A stretch of DNA of 43,312 bases from NCBI RefSeq assembly GCF_017315945.1, contig NZ_JAFLWI010000020.1, positions 1 to 43,312 of the forward strand. The letters are read 5' to 3'. Below the pieces are notes generated by a model. That model saw only the letters and a program-made list of their open reading frames with translations, had not been told where the DNA came from and searched no databases. A program made the translations under genes and the position numbers. This DNA is from Candidatus Enterococcus courvalinii (GTDB lineage: Bacteria > Bacillota > Bacilli > Lactobacillales > Enterococcaceae). Positions 17,547 through 25,586 of the stretch are shown piece by piece (the stretch's first letter is position 1; the number at the start of each line of letters is the position of its first letter).

Positions 17547-17577
17547 AAATGGACTGCGATTTTCTTCGCAGTCCATT
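17547..17577. terminator. terminator between small ORFs and murE, stronger on the minus strand
   Basis: Arms AAATGGACTGCGA and TCGCAGTCCATTT are perfectly complementary. On the minus strand the hairpin is followed by TTTTT, so it mainly ends murE transcription. On the plus strand only TTT follows. Confidence 0.8.
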
Positions 17578-17627
17578 TGCATTATTTTGCAATAATAAAA
17601 TAAATGTGTACAGGCATAAATAAAAAA

Positions 17628-19139
17628 TTAAAGTTGTTTATCTTCGATGAGTCGCTTCACGATAGCATAATCGCCTTCGTAAAGGACATCTTCGCCATTG
17701 ATTTTTTGATAAGGATCAACGCCTTTTCCGGCAATGACTACGGAATCTTCAGCTGTACTTGCAGCCAAAGCCTGCTCAATCGCAGTTGGACGATCCATTT
17801 CATAATGAATAAGCAACGCTTCATTCGTGATTGCCTCAGCAATTTCATCGGCAATTTTTTGAGGATCTTCAAAAGCTGGATCGTCGGCAGTTAAAAAAAC
17901 AACATCTGCTGTTTCTGACAAGACGCTTCCAAAGTCATGACGTCGAGAAATAGCTTTGTTTCCGGGACTGCCTAAGACAACAATGACGCGTCCTTTAGGA
18001 TGTTCGCTTTTGGCAAATTCTAATAAGGTTTTTAAACTTAAATAATTATGGGCATAGTCGACATAGACATGCGCGCCGTTGTGTTGAACTAGCTGATCCA
18101 TTCGCCCAGGAACGCGAGCCGCTTTTAAGCCAGTTTGCGCATCTTCGATTGAAGCACCAGTCAAAGCAGCTGCAATGATTGCACTAGCCGCATTTTCTTG
18201 ATTAAATCCACCAGCCAGTAAAATATCATATTCCGCTTCAATGGGTAAGTGACCTTGATTACTTGTCAAAGTAAATGGATGACCAGAGCCAGCTAGACTG
18301 GTGACTTGATAAGTTGTTTCAGGCGAACGCCCATATACGATTGCAGGTATGTGGTAAAGGTCAGCAGTTTCTTTCAGTAGCTTGAAATAATCACTTTCAT
18401 GATTCAAGACAACTGTTTTAGAGTTTAAAATCAATTGACGTTTACAGTAAAAGTAATCATCAAACGTTGGATGTTCGATTGGGCTAATGTGGTCGGGTGA
18501 AATGTTTAAGAAAATGCCGACATCTAATGTTAGTCCATAGACACGCTGTGTTTTATAAGCCTGAGAAGAAACTTCCATCACTAAATGAGTCATCCCATTC
18601 GTGACTGCTTCAGCCATCATACGATATAAATCCAAAGATTCTGGTGTAGTTAAATGAGATTTGAAATAAGTTTGTCCATCTAACGTTGTATTCATTGTTG
18701 AAAGTAAGGCAGTTTTATTATTTGTCGTGTGGTCTAAAATTGCTTTGGTGAAATAAGCTGCTGTTGTTTTTCCTTTAGTCCCAGTATAACCAATGACCTG
18801 TAGTTTTTGTTGTGGGTAGTCATAGAAGGCCATCGCTAAGATCGCCATCGCTTTACGAATGTCCGTAACAATGATGCCCACAGCAGATACTTCATAAGGT
18901 TGTTCAGCGACATAATAAGCGAGTCCTTGTGAAACAGCAGATTGTAAATACGCTTCTTTAAAGTTCAAACCTTTACAAAAAAACAAAGTTGATTCATCTA
19001 CTTGACGAGAATCATAACTAATATTTTCAAATGAAAAATTAGTTGGCGCAGTTAAATGCCAGCCTTGATCGGAAACAAATTCTTTTAATAAATTTTCTTT
19101 TAGTAACAATTCACGGATATCTTCTAAGGAGAAGCTCAT
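17628..19139 (-). CDS. murE: UDP-MurNAc-tripeptide synthetase MurE, L-lysine-adding type
   Basis: Cytoplasmic Mur ligase that adds the third amino acid of the peptidoglycan stem peptide, using ATP. The 503-residue protein has the three Mur-ligase domains. The P-loop GTKGKTT is at 120-126, and the candidate carbamylated lysine is Lys233 in YFYCKRQL. The amino-acid selector motif is DDPA at 419-422. Diaminopimelate-adding enzymes have DNPR there and Lys-adding enzymes D(D/N)P(A/N), so L-lysine (EC 6.3.2.7) is the expected substrate, as in enterococci. It is transcribed alone and divergent from a MurJ-type lipid II flippase. The start at 19139 has GAGGG upstream, and an extended -10 lies at 19175-19183. 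Confidence 0.95.
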   Translation of the reverse strand: MSFSLEDIRELLLKENLLKEFVSDQGWHLTAPTNFSFENISYDSRQVDESTLFFCKGLNFKEAYLQSAVSQGLAYYVAEQPYEVSAVGIIVTDIRKAMAILAMAFYDYPQQKLQVIGYTGTKGKTTAAYFTKAILDHTTNNKTALLSTMNTTLDGQTYFKSHLTTPESLDLYRMMAEAVTNGMTHLVMEVSSQAYKTQRVYGLTLDVGIFLNISPDHISPIEHPTFDDYFYCKRQLILNSKTVVLNHESDYFKLLKETADLYHIPAIVYGRSPETTYQVTSLAGSGHPFTLTSNQGHLPIEAEYDILLAGGFNQENAASAIIAAALTGASIEDAQTGLKAARVPGRMDQLVQHNGAHVYVDYAHNYLSLKTLLEFAKSEHPKGRVIVVLGSPGNKAISRRHDFGSVLSETADVVFLTADDPAFEDPQKIADEIAEAITNEALLIHYEMDRPTAIEQALAASTAEDSVVIAGKGVDPYQKINGEDVLYEGDYAIVKRLIEDKQL

Positions 19140-19174
19140 TGATCGATCCCTCGCTTCGTTGAAATTTCTAACTA

Positions 19175-19183
19175 ATTATAGCA
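19175..19183 (-). promoter_or_regulatory. extended -10 promoter of murE
   Basis: Read on the minus strand: TGC TATAAT, 36 nt upstream of the murE start. The -35 is weak. Confidence 0.6.
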
Positions 19184-19427
19184 TAGCATGAAATGTTTTT
19201 CTTTAATGCAGGGTTCTTTTTAGGAAAATCACTTAGGTTCAACCCGCCTAAGAAAATTACCCATGTTTTGGTAGTGAGGACAGGAAGGACTAGAAAATTC
19301 ATTTGAAAAAGAAACCGAATTCAAAAAAAGCACATCTTCACAGAAAAACCATAGAAAAGAGATTGCCAGTTTCTTGTTTTACAATTAAAATAATAGTAAT
19401 GTTTTGAAGAAAGTTGGAATAATTGAG

Positions 19428-21074
19428 ATGAATAATCAAAGAGGACCGACAGAAAAAGTTTTAACAGCTCAAGAAAAAATGGCTCGAGGCTCTGCTTGGA
19501 TGACAACAAGTAATATCCTTTCGCGTTTATTGGGTGCAATTTATATTATTCCGTGGTATGCCTGGATGGGTGAAAATGCCAAAGCAGCAAATGGTTTGTT
19601 TAATATGGGCTATAATATTTATGCATTGTTTTTATTGATTTCAACAGCTGGGATTCCAGCGGCGATTGCTAAACAAACAGCTCGTTATAATTCATTGAAT
19701 GAATATGGTACTTCTCGCCGACTTTTCTTCCGTGCGTTACAAATGATGGGGATTTTAGGCATTATTTTTGCAGCATTTATGTATCTTGCCTCACCGTGGC
19801 TTGCTCATGCTTCTGGTGGCGGAGATGAATTGATCCCAACGATGCGTTCATTGAGTATTGCTGTATTAGTATTTCCATGTATGAGTGTGATTCGTGGGTA
19901 TTTCCAAGGAAATCAAGACATGATGCCTTATGCACTTTCACAAATTGTTGAACAAGTTGCACGAATTTTTTACATGTTATTGATGACGTTTATCATCATG
20001 AAGATGACTACAGGCGATTACGTGGCTGCAGTCACTCAGTCAACATTTGCGGCATTTATCGGAATGTTAGTTAGCATTGTCGTTCTACTTTATTATTTAC
20101 GAAAACAACAACCTCTGATGACTCAGCAGATTGAACACAGCAATAATCAAGTGAATGTAGCAACTAGAAAATTATTATTGGATACCATGAAAGAAGCCAT
20201 TCCATTTATCATTGTTGGATCAGGAGTAACGATTTTCAAATTGGTTGACCAGTTTACGTTTATTCGAATCATGTCTGCAACGACGGAATATTCAAAAGCT
20301 CAGTTACTCGATCTATTTTCTATTTTTAGCGCAAATCCAGACAAATTAACGATGGTAGTCATTGCTTTAGCAACATCGATTGCGGCGACAGGCTTACCGT
20401 TGATTACAGAAGCAGTCACATTGAAAGACCGTCCTGGGTTAGCTAAGCTGACTAGTGGGAATCTACAGCTATTTTCTTTTGTCATGTTTCCTGCTACAGC
20501 GGGCGTGATGCTGTTAGCTTATCCACTGAATACACTTTTTTACACGCCAGATGTATTGGGTAGTAAAGTGTTGGTCCAAGCAAGTTTTGTAGGTTTATTT
20601 TTAGGTTTGTATATGTTGATTTCTAATATGTTGCAAGGAATGTTTGAAAATCGCGCAGCTATTCATTATTTGTTGATCGGCTTTATCGTGAAATTAATTT
20701 TACAGTATCCTGCAATTAGAATCTTTCAAGTTTACGGACCGTTACTAGCAACCATGATTGGTTTTGCTGTTTCTTGTATCTTGATTCTCCGAAAAATGCA
20801 CCAAGTTGTACGTTTTCGAGTTGGTTTTGTTTGGCGAAGAACGTTGCTGATTTTTATCATGACGCTATTGATGTTGTTAGCAGCTGGATTAACAAAGCAG
20901 CTTTTAAGTTTATTCTTAAACCAAGATAGTAAATTTGAATCATTGATATTAGTCGTCAGTGTGGCTGGTGTTGGTGCAGTAGTTTATGGCTATTTAGCAT
21001 TAAAAATTCGCTTGGCGGAGAAATTATTGGGCAGCAGTATGGTCCGATTACGTTATCGCTTACGAATCAAATAA
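19428..21074 (+). CDS. murJ: MOP-superfamily lipid II flippase, YtgP/MurJ type
   Basis: 548-residue polytopic membrane protein with about 14 helices, in the polysaccharide transporter/MurJ-SpoVB group. The N-terminus, with GSAWMTTSNILSRLLGAIY, and the helix pattern match YtgP, which flips lipid II across the membrane in B. subtilis and streptococci. Its place next to murE repeats the ytgP-murE neighbourhood of streptococci and supports a peptidoglycan role over capsule export. I use the ATG at 19428; an in-frame TTG at 19404 lacks any ribosome site. The ribosome site of the ATG is also weak. A hairpin and 80 nt separate it from the following pseudouridine synthase gene. Confidence 0.8.
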   Translation: MNNQRGPTEKVLTAQEKMARGSAWMTTSNILSRLLGAIYIIPWYAWMGENAKAANGLFNMGYNIYALFLLISTAGIPAAIAKQTARYNSLNEYGTSRRLFFRALQMMGILGIIFAAFMYLASPWLAHASGGGDELIPTMRSLSIAVLVFPCMSVIRGYFQGNQDMMPYALSQIVEQVARIFYMLLMTFIIMKMTTGDYVAAVTQSTFAAFIGMLVSIVVLLYYLRKQQPLMTQQIEHSNNQVNVATRKLLLDTMKEAIPFIIVGSGVTIFKLVDQFTFIRIMSATTEYSKAQLLDLFSIFSANPDKLTMVVIALATSIAATGLPLITEAVTLKDRPGLAKLTSGNLQLFSFVMFPATAGVMLLAYPLNTLFYTPDVLGSKVLVQASFVGLFLGLYMLISNMLQGMFENRAAIHYLLIGFIVKLILQYPAIRIFQVYGPLLATMIGFAVSCILILRKMHQVVRFRVGFVWRRTLLIFIMTLLMLLAAGLTKQLLSLFLNQDSKFESLILVVSVAGVGAVVYGYLALKIRLAEKLLGSSMVRLRYRLRIK

Positions 21075-21076
21075 AA

Positions 21077-21133
21077 AGAAAGAAGAGGAAGTTGCGACAA
21101 ACGTCAATAGACTGTTGTTGCAAGTTCCTTTCT
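21077..21133 (+). other. intergenic hairpin between the flippase and pseudouridine synthase genes
   Basis: GGAAGTTGCGACAA (21087-21100) pairs with TTGTTGCAAGTTCC (21115-21128), with one mismatch and one G-T. Outer AAAGAAAG/CTTTCTTT extends the stem. No T tract follows, so it is more likely a processing or attenuation element than a full terminator. Confidence 0.45.
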
Positions 21134-21154
21134 TTATAGAAAGTAGGAAAACGC

Positions 21155-21874
21155 GTGCGTTTAGACAAATTTTTAGCAGATGTAGGGCTAGGCAGCCGAA
21201 AGGAAGTCAAAGGGCTAATCAAAAAGGGCCAAGTGACCGTTAATGATAAAGTAATCAAAAGTGATAAGTTTCAGGTAAAAGAACTCACGGATGAAATTGC
21301 TTATTTAGATGAAAAACTTACTTATCAAAAAAACTTTTATTATCTTTTAAATAAACCTGCAGGTGTAGTTTCTGCAACACAAGATAACTATGATGAAACT
21401 GTGTTAGATTTGTTGAATGACTTTGATTATCGTGAAGACCTGTTTCCAGTAGGAAGGCTAGATAAGGATACAGAAGGCTTACTACTCATAACCAATGATG
21501 GTGCTTTAGCCCATCGATTATTGTCGCCAAAGAAACATGTTGAAAAAGAATATTTTGCAAAAGTAGCTGGTGTGATGACAGCAGAAGACATTCAAGCTTT
21601 TTCAAAAGGATTAGTCATCAGTCAAGGGGAAGAAACCTTACCTGCTGTTTTAATGATTGATGCAGTGAATGAAGTAGAACAGACATCAGAAATCCGTCTG
21701 ATTCTTCATGAAGGAAAATTTCATCAGGTAAAACGAATGGTGAAAGCAGTTGGAAAAGAAGTCACTTATCTCAAAAGAATCCGAATGGGAAATGTTGTGT
21801 TGCCTGCAGACTTAGCACTAGGTGAGTATCGAGAATTGACAGTAGAAGAATTAGTAAAAATCCAAGAAAAGTAA
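21155..21874 (+). CDS. RsuA-family 16S rRNA pseudouridine synthase
   Basis: 239-residue RNA-modifying enzyme. Residues 1-45 form an S4 RNA-binding domain (MRLDKFLADVGLGSRKEV). A RsuA/RluB-type catalytic domain follows, with Asp103 in GRLDKDTEGLLL as the catalytic residue. The closest functional match is RsuA, which makes pseudouridine at position 516 of 16S rRNA, but RluB/E/F relatives share this layout. The start is GTG at 21155 with AGTAGG upstream; the S4 domain begins right at this codon. It probably depends partly on the murJ promoter and ends at the hairpins after 21890. Confidence 0.88.
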   Translation: MRLDKFLADVGLGSRKEVKGLIKKGQVTVNDKVIKSDKFQVKELTDEIAYLDEKLTYQKNFYYLLNKPAGVVSATQDNYDETVLDLLNDFDYREDLFPVGRLDKDTEGLLLITNDGALAHRLLSPKKHVEKEYFAKVAGVMTAEDIQAFSKGLVISQGEETLPAVLMIDAVNEVEQTSEIRLILHEGKFHQVKRMVKAVGKEVTYLKRIRMGNVVLPADLALGEYRELTVEELVKIQEK

Positions 21875-21890
21875 ATACTTAAAAATTTAA

Positions 21891-21924
21891 TTGATTTGAC
21901 GACGTAAATACGTAGTCAAATCAA
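21891..21924. terminator. strong hairpin after the pseudouridine synthase gene
   Basis: TTGATTTGAC (21891-21900) and GTCAAATCAA (21915-21924) are perfect inverted copies, enclosing a second palindrome ACGTAAATACGT. The T tract is poor. Confidence 0.55.
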
Positions 21925-21946
21925 CTAAATTATTTAGCACAAACAA

Positions 21947-21982
21947 AGGAAGGAGGAATTTGCTATATTTCTCCTTTTTTTA
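21947..21982 (+). terminator. terminator upstream of the sugar importer operon
   Basis: AAGGAGGAAT and ATTTCTCCTT pair with a bulge and are followed by seven T. It is second in tandem after 21891-21924. Confidence 0.65.
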
Positions 21983-22034
21983 TTGGACAAATTCAAAAAC
22001 AGCCAACAATCAATTAAAAATAGTTCAATGTCAG

Positions 22035-22068
22035 CTATAGTTTGTTTCATTATACCTATAATTTGTTT
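22035..22068 (+). promoter_or_regulatory. 21-bp-phased direct repeat, candidate YesN-type response regulator site
   Basis: CTATAGTTTGTTT (22035-22047) and CTATAATTTGTTT (22056-22068) match at 12 of 13 positions with an offset of exactly 21 nt, two helical turns. They end immediately upstream of the -35 of the importer operon. This is the usual layout for AraC-type activators, and the operon encodes an AraC-type response regulator. The link is inferred. Confidence 0.55.
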
Positions 22069-22069
22069 A

Positions 22070-22098
22070 TTCAATCTTGTTTTTGAAAGCGCTATAAT
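22070..22098 (+). promoter_or_regulatory. promoter of the importer operon with overlapping cre-like box
   Basis: TTCAAT (22070-22075), 17 nt, TATAAT (22093-22098). TTGAAAGCGCTATAAT (22083-22098) fits the CcpA cre consensus WTGNAANCGNWNNCWW except at the C near its 3' end. It covers the -10, so bound CcpA would block polymerase. Confidence 0.65.
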
Positions 22099-22130
22099 AA
22101 CGGTGCGAACAAGTTGAAAGGAGTTTTTAG

Positions 22131-23078
22131 ATGAAAAAAAGAAAGGGGTTAAAACATTTTTTTTCAATGGCTTGGCGTTTTAAAGCCTTGATTTTAATGG
22201 CTGTTCCTGGGATGTTGTGGATGATTTTCTTCTTCTATATTCCGGTGTTAGCAAACGTGGTTGCCTTTAAAAATTTCCATATCTCTGCAGATGGATTTTT
22301 GGCGAGTTTGAGAGAGAGCCCGTGGGTTGGTTGGGAGAACTTCAAATTTTTATTTTCTTCAGATCAAGCATTTTTAATTACTAAGAACACGATTTTGTAT
22401 AATGTAGGATTCATTACACTAAACTTGCTGATTTCGGTTGTTTTTGCCATTATCATGAGTGAATTAAGAAATAAAAAGTTAGTAAAAGTGTATCAAACAA
22501 TGTCATTACTACCTTATTTCTTATCTTGGGTTATCATCAGTTACTTTGTTTATGCGTTTTTGAGCCCGGATAAAGGGATTTTCAACCAATGGCTTTTAGG
22601 TCATGGAAGAGAAGCAATAAATTGGTACAATGAACCGAAATATTGGCCATTTATTCTATTGTTCATTGGGACGTGGAAAGGAATCGGCTATAATAGTATC
22701 ATTTACTTTGCTTCAGTAATGGGAATCGACCCAACTTACTATGAAGCAGCTATGGTTGATGGCGCAAGCAAATGGCAACAAATCAAACATGTGACGATTC
22801 CTCAATTAGTACCGTTGATGTCGATTTTAACGATTTTAGCTGTTGGAAATATCTTCCGAGCTGATTTCGGATTGTTCTATAATATTCCAAGAAATTCAGG
22901 CGCACTGTATGATGTAACTCAAGTTTTAGATACGTATATCTTTAATGGTTTGACTTCTACAGGTGACTTTGGAATGACTGCAGCAGCTGGGTTGTATCAG
23001 TCAGTTGTAGGATTTGTTTTGTTAATGACTACGAATGCGATCGCACGTCGTTTCGACAGCGAATCAGCATTGTTTTAG
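22131..23078 (+). CDS. ABC sugar importer permease, LplB type
   Basis: 315-residue membrane permease of the carbohydrate uptake family 1 (MalF/LplB group) with about six helices. The EAA loop that docks the ATPase reads EAAMVDGASKWQQIKHVTIP in the second half. It is the first gene of the operon, with GAAAGGAG before the ATG. It forms a heterodimer with the following permease. The pair plus the downstream lipoprotein match importers such as pneumococcal NgtS-P1-P2, which take up complex mannose-containing glycans. No ATPase gene is present in the cluster. Substrate specificity is inferred from the neighbouring mannosidase genes. Confidence 0.92.
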   Translation: MKKRKGLKHFFSMAWRFKALILMAVPGMLWMIFFFYIPVLANVVAFKNFHISADGFLASLRESPWVGWENFKFLFSSDQAFLITKNTILYNVGFITLNLLISVVFAIIMSELRNKKLVKVYQTMSLLPYFLSWVIISYFVYAFLSPDKGIFNQWLLGHGREAINWYNEPKYWPFILLFIGTWKGIGYNSIIYFASVMGIDPTYYEAAMVDGASKWQQIKHVTIPQLVPLMSILTILAVGNIFRADFGLFYNIPRNSGALYDVTQVLDTYIFNGLTSTGDFGMTAAAGLYQSVVGFVLLMTTNAIARRFDSESALF

Positions 23079-23090
23079 GAGGAGGATTCG

Positions 23091-24011
23091 ATGAAAAAGA
23101 AAAAAGTAGAGCAGGTTCAAGTGCGAGCTTTCAGCAAACCAATGAATCTCTTTTCTAATTTATTGATCGCGGTTTTTGCCTTCTCCTGTATCTTGCCGTT
23201 CCTATTTGTTATCGCCATTTCTTTGACAGATGAAACAGCGCTAGCAACTAATGGCTATAGTTTCTGGCCAGAAAAATTTAGTACATTTGGTTATACGTAT
23301 CTATTTGGACAAATGCAAGAAAAAATTTTCCAAGCATTATTTGTAACAGTTTTAGTGACGGTTTTAGGAACTTTGATCAATAGCACAGCCACTTCGCTGT
23401 ATGCCTATGCAATCTCTCGTTCTAATTTTCCATTCCGTCGTTTCTTTACCGTTTTTTGTTTAATCACGATGTTGTTTTCACCAGGGATGGTGGCAAACTA
23501 TTTAGTGATGACCAATTTACTTCAATTAAAAGATACGATTTGGGCATTGATTTTACCAATGGCAGTTAGCCCATTTAACATTATCGTGATGCGAACTTTC
23601 TTTAAACGTTCAGTTTCAGATTCGATTATAGAATCTGCTCGAATCGATGGCGCAAGTGAGTTACGAATTTTTATTCAAATCGTATTACCTTTAGCTGTTC
23701 CCGGGATTGCGACAATTAGCTTATTTGCCGCATTAGGTTACTGGAATGATTGGTTTAACGCATTACTTTACATTCAAAATGATAACTTAGTTCCATTACA
23801 ATACTTATTGATGAAAATTCAAAGTAATATCCAATATCTAACACAAAATGCGGGGGCTGGAAGTCAGCTTGCCGGAGGCTTAGCAGCCGTACCGGGAGAG
23901 TCAGCACGGATGGCAATCGTTGTTATCTCAACATTGCCAATTGCGATTAGCTACCCATTTTTCCAAAAACATTTTGTCAAAGGTCTCACTATTGGTGGAG
24001 TCAAGGAATAA
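23091..24011 (+). CDS. ABC sugar importer permease, LplC/YtcP type
   Basis: 306-residue MalG-type permease with six predicted helices. The EAA motif is ESARIDGASELRIFIQIVLP, and the C-terminus ends in FFQKHFVKGLTIGGVKE, as in the LplC/YtcP group. It begins 12 nt after the first permease, with AGGAGGA ahead of the ATG, and is followed after 32 nt by the binding protein gene. It completes the membrane channel of the importer. Confidence 0.92.
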   Translation: MKKKKVEQVQVRAFSKPMNLFSNLLIAVFAFSCILPFLFVIAISLTDETALATNGYSFWPEKFSTFGYTYLFGQMQEKIFQALFVTVLVTVLGTLINSTATSLYAYAISRSNFPFRRFFTVFCLITMLFSPGMVANYLVMTNLLQLKDTIWALILPMAVSPFNIIVMRTFFKRSVSDSIIESARIDGASELRIFIQIVLPLAVPGIATISLFAALGYWNDWFNALLYIQNDNLVPLQYLLMKIQSNIQYLTQNAGAGSQLAGGLAAVPGESARMAIVVISTLPIAISYPFFQKHFVKGLTIGGVKE

Positions 24012-24043
24012 ATAATAAATTATTTTATTTAGGAGGAAGTAAG

Positions 24044-25501
24044 ATGAAGTTATGGAAGAAACTAGCCTTTACAGGAGTTTCAGCGTTGATGGTTGGTACG
24101 TTAGCTGCTTGTGGTGGAGGATCAAGTGCAAGTAGTAATTCAGAAGGATCTGACAGCAAAACGTTGCAGATGTATCAAATTGGTGATAAACCAGACAATT
24201 ATGATGCCTTGATGGAAGTTGCGAATAAACGAATCGAAGACAAAATCGGCGTGAAAGTCAATATCAACTATATTGGTTTTGGGGATTACGAGAAAAAAAT
24301 GAACGTCATCATTTCTTCTGGTGAAAACTATGATATCGCTTATGCAAACAACTATGTTTCTAACGCTCAAAAAGGTGCTTTTGCCGACCTAACTGAGTTA
24401 GCGCCTAAATATGCCAAAGATGCTTATGATGCGTTAGATGAAGCTTACATCAAAGGAAACTTAGTCAATGATAAATTATATGCCCTTCCAGTAAATGGAA
24501 ATGTTTTTGCTCAACAAGTGTTAACTTTTAATAAACCACTACTAGATAAATACAACCTTTCAATTGATGGTATTGAATCTTATGCAGATGCCGAAAAAGT
24601 GTTACAAGAATTCCACAAAAAAGAACCAAATACGGCTGCTTTTGCCATTGGTCAAGGTTTCAAAGTTCAAGGTGACTTTGATTATCCTTTAGGAAATACC
24701 CTACCATTTGCGATTGACTTAAATGGAGACAAAACAAAGATCATCAATCAATATGACAACAAAACTTATGTTGATTTACTTCGTACAATGCACAGTTGGT
24801 ACCAACAAGGATTGATTCCAAGTGATGCGGCAACAAGTAGCAAAGATTATCCTTTAGAAGGAAACACTTGGTTACTACGTGGCGAAACACAAGGACCTTT
24901 CGATTATGGTGACACAATTTTAAGTAATGCAGCCAACCAAGAATTAGTTTCTAAATCAATCACTGTTCCTTTGAAATCAACAGGACAAGCACAAATGGCA
25001 AACTTCGTTGTTTCAAATACTTCAAAAAATAAAGAAAAAGCTGTTGAATTTTTAGGCTTACTTAACAGCGATGCTGAATTATTGAATGGATTAGTTTGGG
25101 GAATTGAAGGCGAGGCTTGGGAAAAAGTAGATGGAACAGACGACAAGATCAAATTGTTAGATGGCTATCAACCAAAAACTCATATGTCTGCTTGGAACAC
25201 AGGAAATAACGCAATCTTATACACACAAGAATCGATTACTGATGAAATGATCGCTACACGCGACAAATCAATTGAAGAAGCTGAAACTTCACCAATCTTA
25301 GGTTTCAGCTTTAATACAGACAGTGTTAAAACAGAAATCAGTAATATCTCAAACGTTATGAATCAGTATATGGATGGATTAAATACCGGAACGGTTGATC
25401 CAGACGAAACATTGCCTAAATTGCTCGAGGCATTAGATAAAGCTGGTTATGAAAAAGTGTTAACTGAGATGCAAAAACAATACGATGAATTTCGAAAATA
25501 A
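24044..25501 (+). CDS. ABC importer substrate-binding lipoprotein, LplA type
   Basis: 485-residue extracellular solute-binding protein anchored by lipid. The signal peptide ends in the lipobox LAAC with Cys23 as the modified residue, followed by a Gly/Ser-rich tether. The mature part is a COG1653-type sugar-binding fold with a C-terminal extension seen in LplA-like oligosaccharide binders. AGGAGG precedes the ATG. It is translated from the same transcript as the permeases, and a strong hairpin after the stop could keep this mRNA segment stable and more abundant. Proposed ligand, from context only: mannose-rich N-glycan fragments or mannooligosaccharides. Confidence 0.9.
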   Translation: MKLWKKLAFTGVSALMVGTLAACGGGSSASSNSEGSDSKTLQMYQIGDKPDNYDALMEVANKRIEDKIGVKVNINYIGFGDYEKKMNVIISSGENYDIAYANNYVSNAQKGAFADLTELAPKYAKDAYDALDEAYIKGNLVNDKLYALPVNGNVFAQQVLTFNKPLLDKYNLSIDGIESYADAEKVLQEFHKKEPNTAAFAIGQGFKVQGDFDYPLGNTLPFAIDLNGDKTKIINQYDNKTYVDLLRTMHSWYQQGLIPSDAATSSKDYPLEGNTWLLRGETQGPFDYGDTILSNAANQELVSKSITVPLKSTGQAQMANFVVSNTSKNKEKAVEFLGLLNSDAELLNGLVWGIEGEAWEKVDGTDDKIKLLDGYQPKTHMSAWNTGNNAILYTQESITDEMIATRDKSIEEAETSPILGFSFNTDSVKTEISNISNVMNQYMDGLNTGTVDPDETLPKLLEALDKAGYEKVLTEMQKQYDEFRK

Positions 25502-25510
25502 ATAAGTCTG

Positions 25511-25550
25511 ACAGCGAGCGGTTCCATCTGCTCGCTGTTCTTTATATAAT
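25511..25550 (+). promoter_or_regulatory. hairpin after the binding protein gene, possible attenuator, with a TATAAT
   Basis: ACAGCGAGC (25511-25519) and GCTCGCTGT (25530-25538) form a GC-rich stem extended by two inner pairs, followed by TTCTTTATAT. It may partly terminate or protect the upstream mRNA. TATAAT at 25545-25550 could be a weak secondary -10 for the two-component genes. Confidence 0.55.
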
Positions 25551-25586
25551 AAGAGAGAAAAGATTATGTTTTGAAAAGGAGATATT

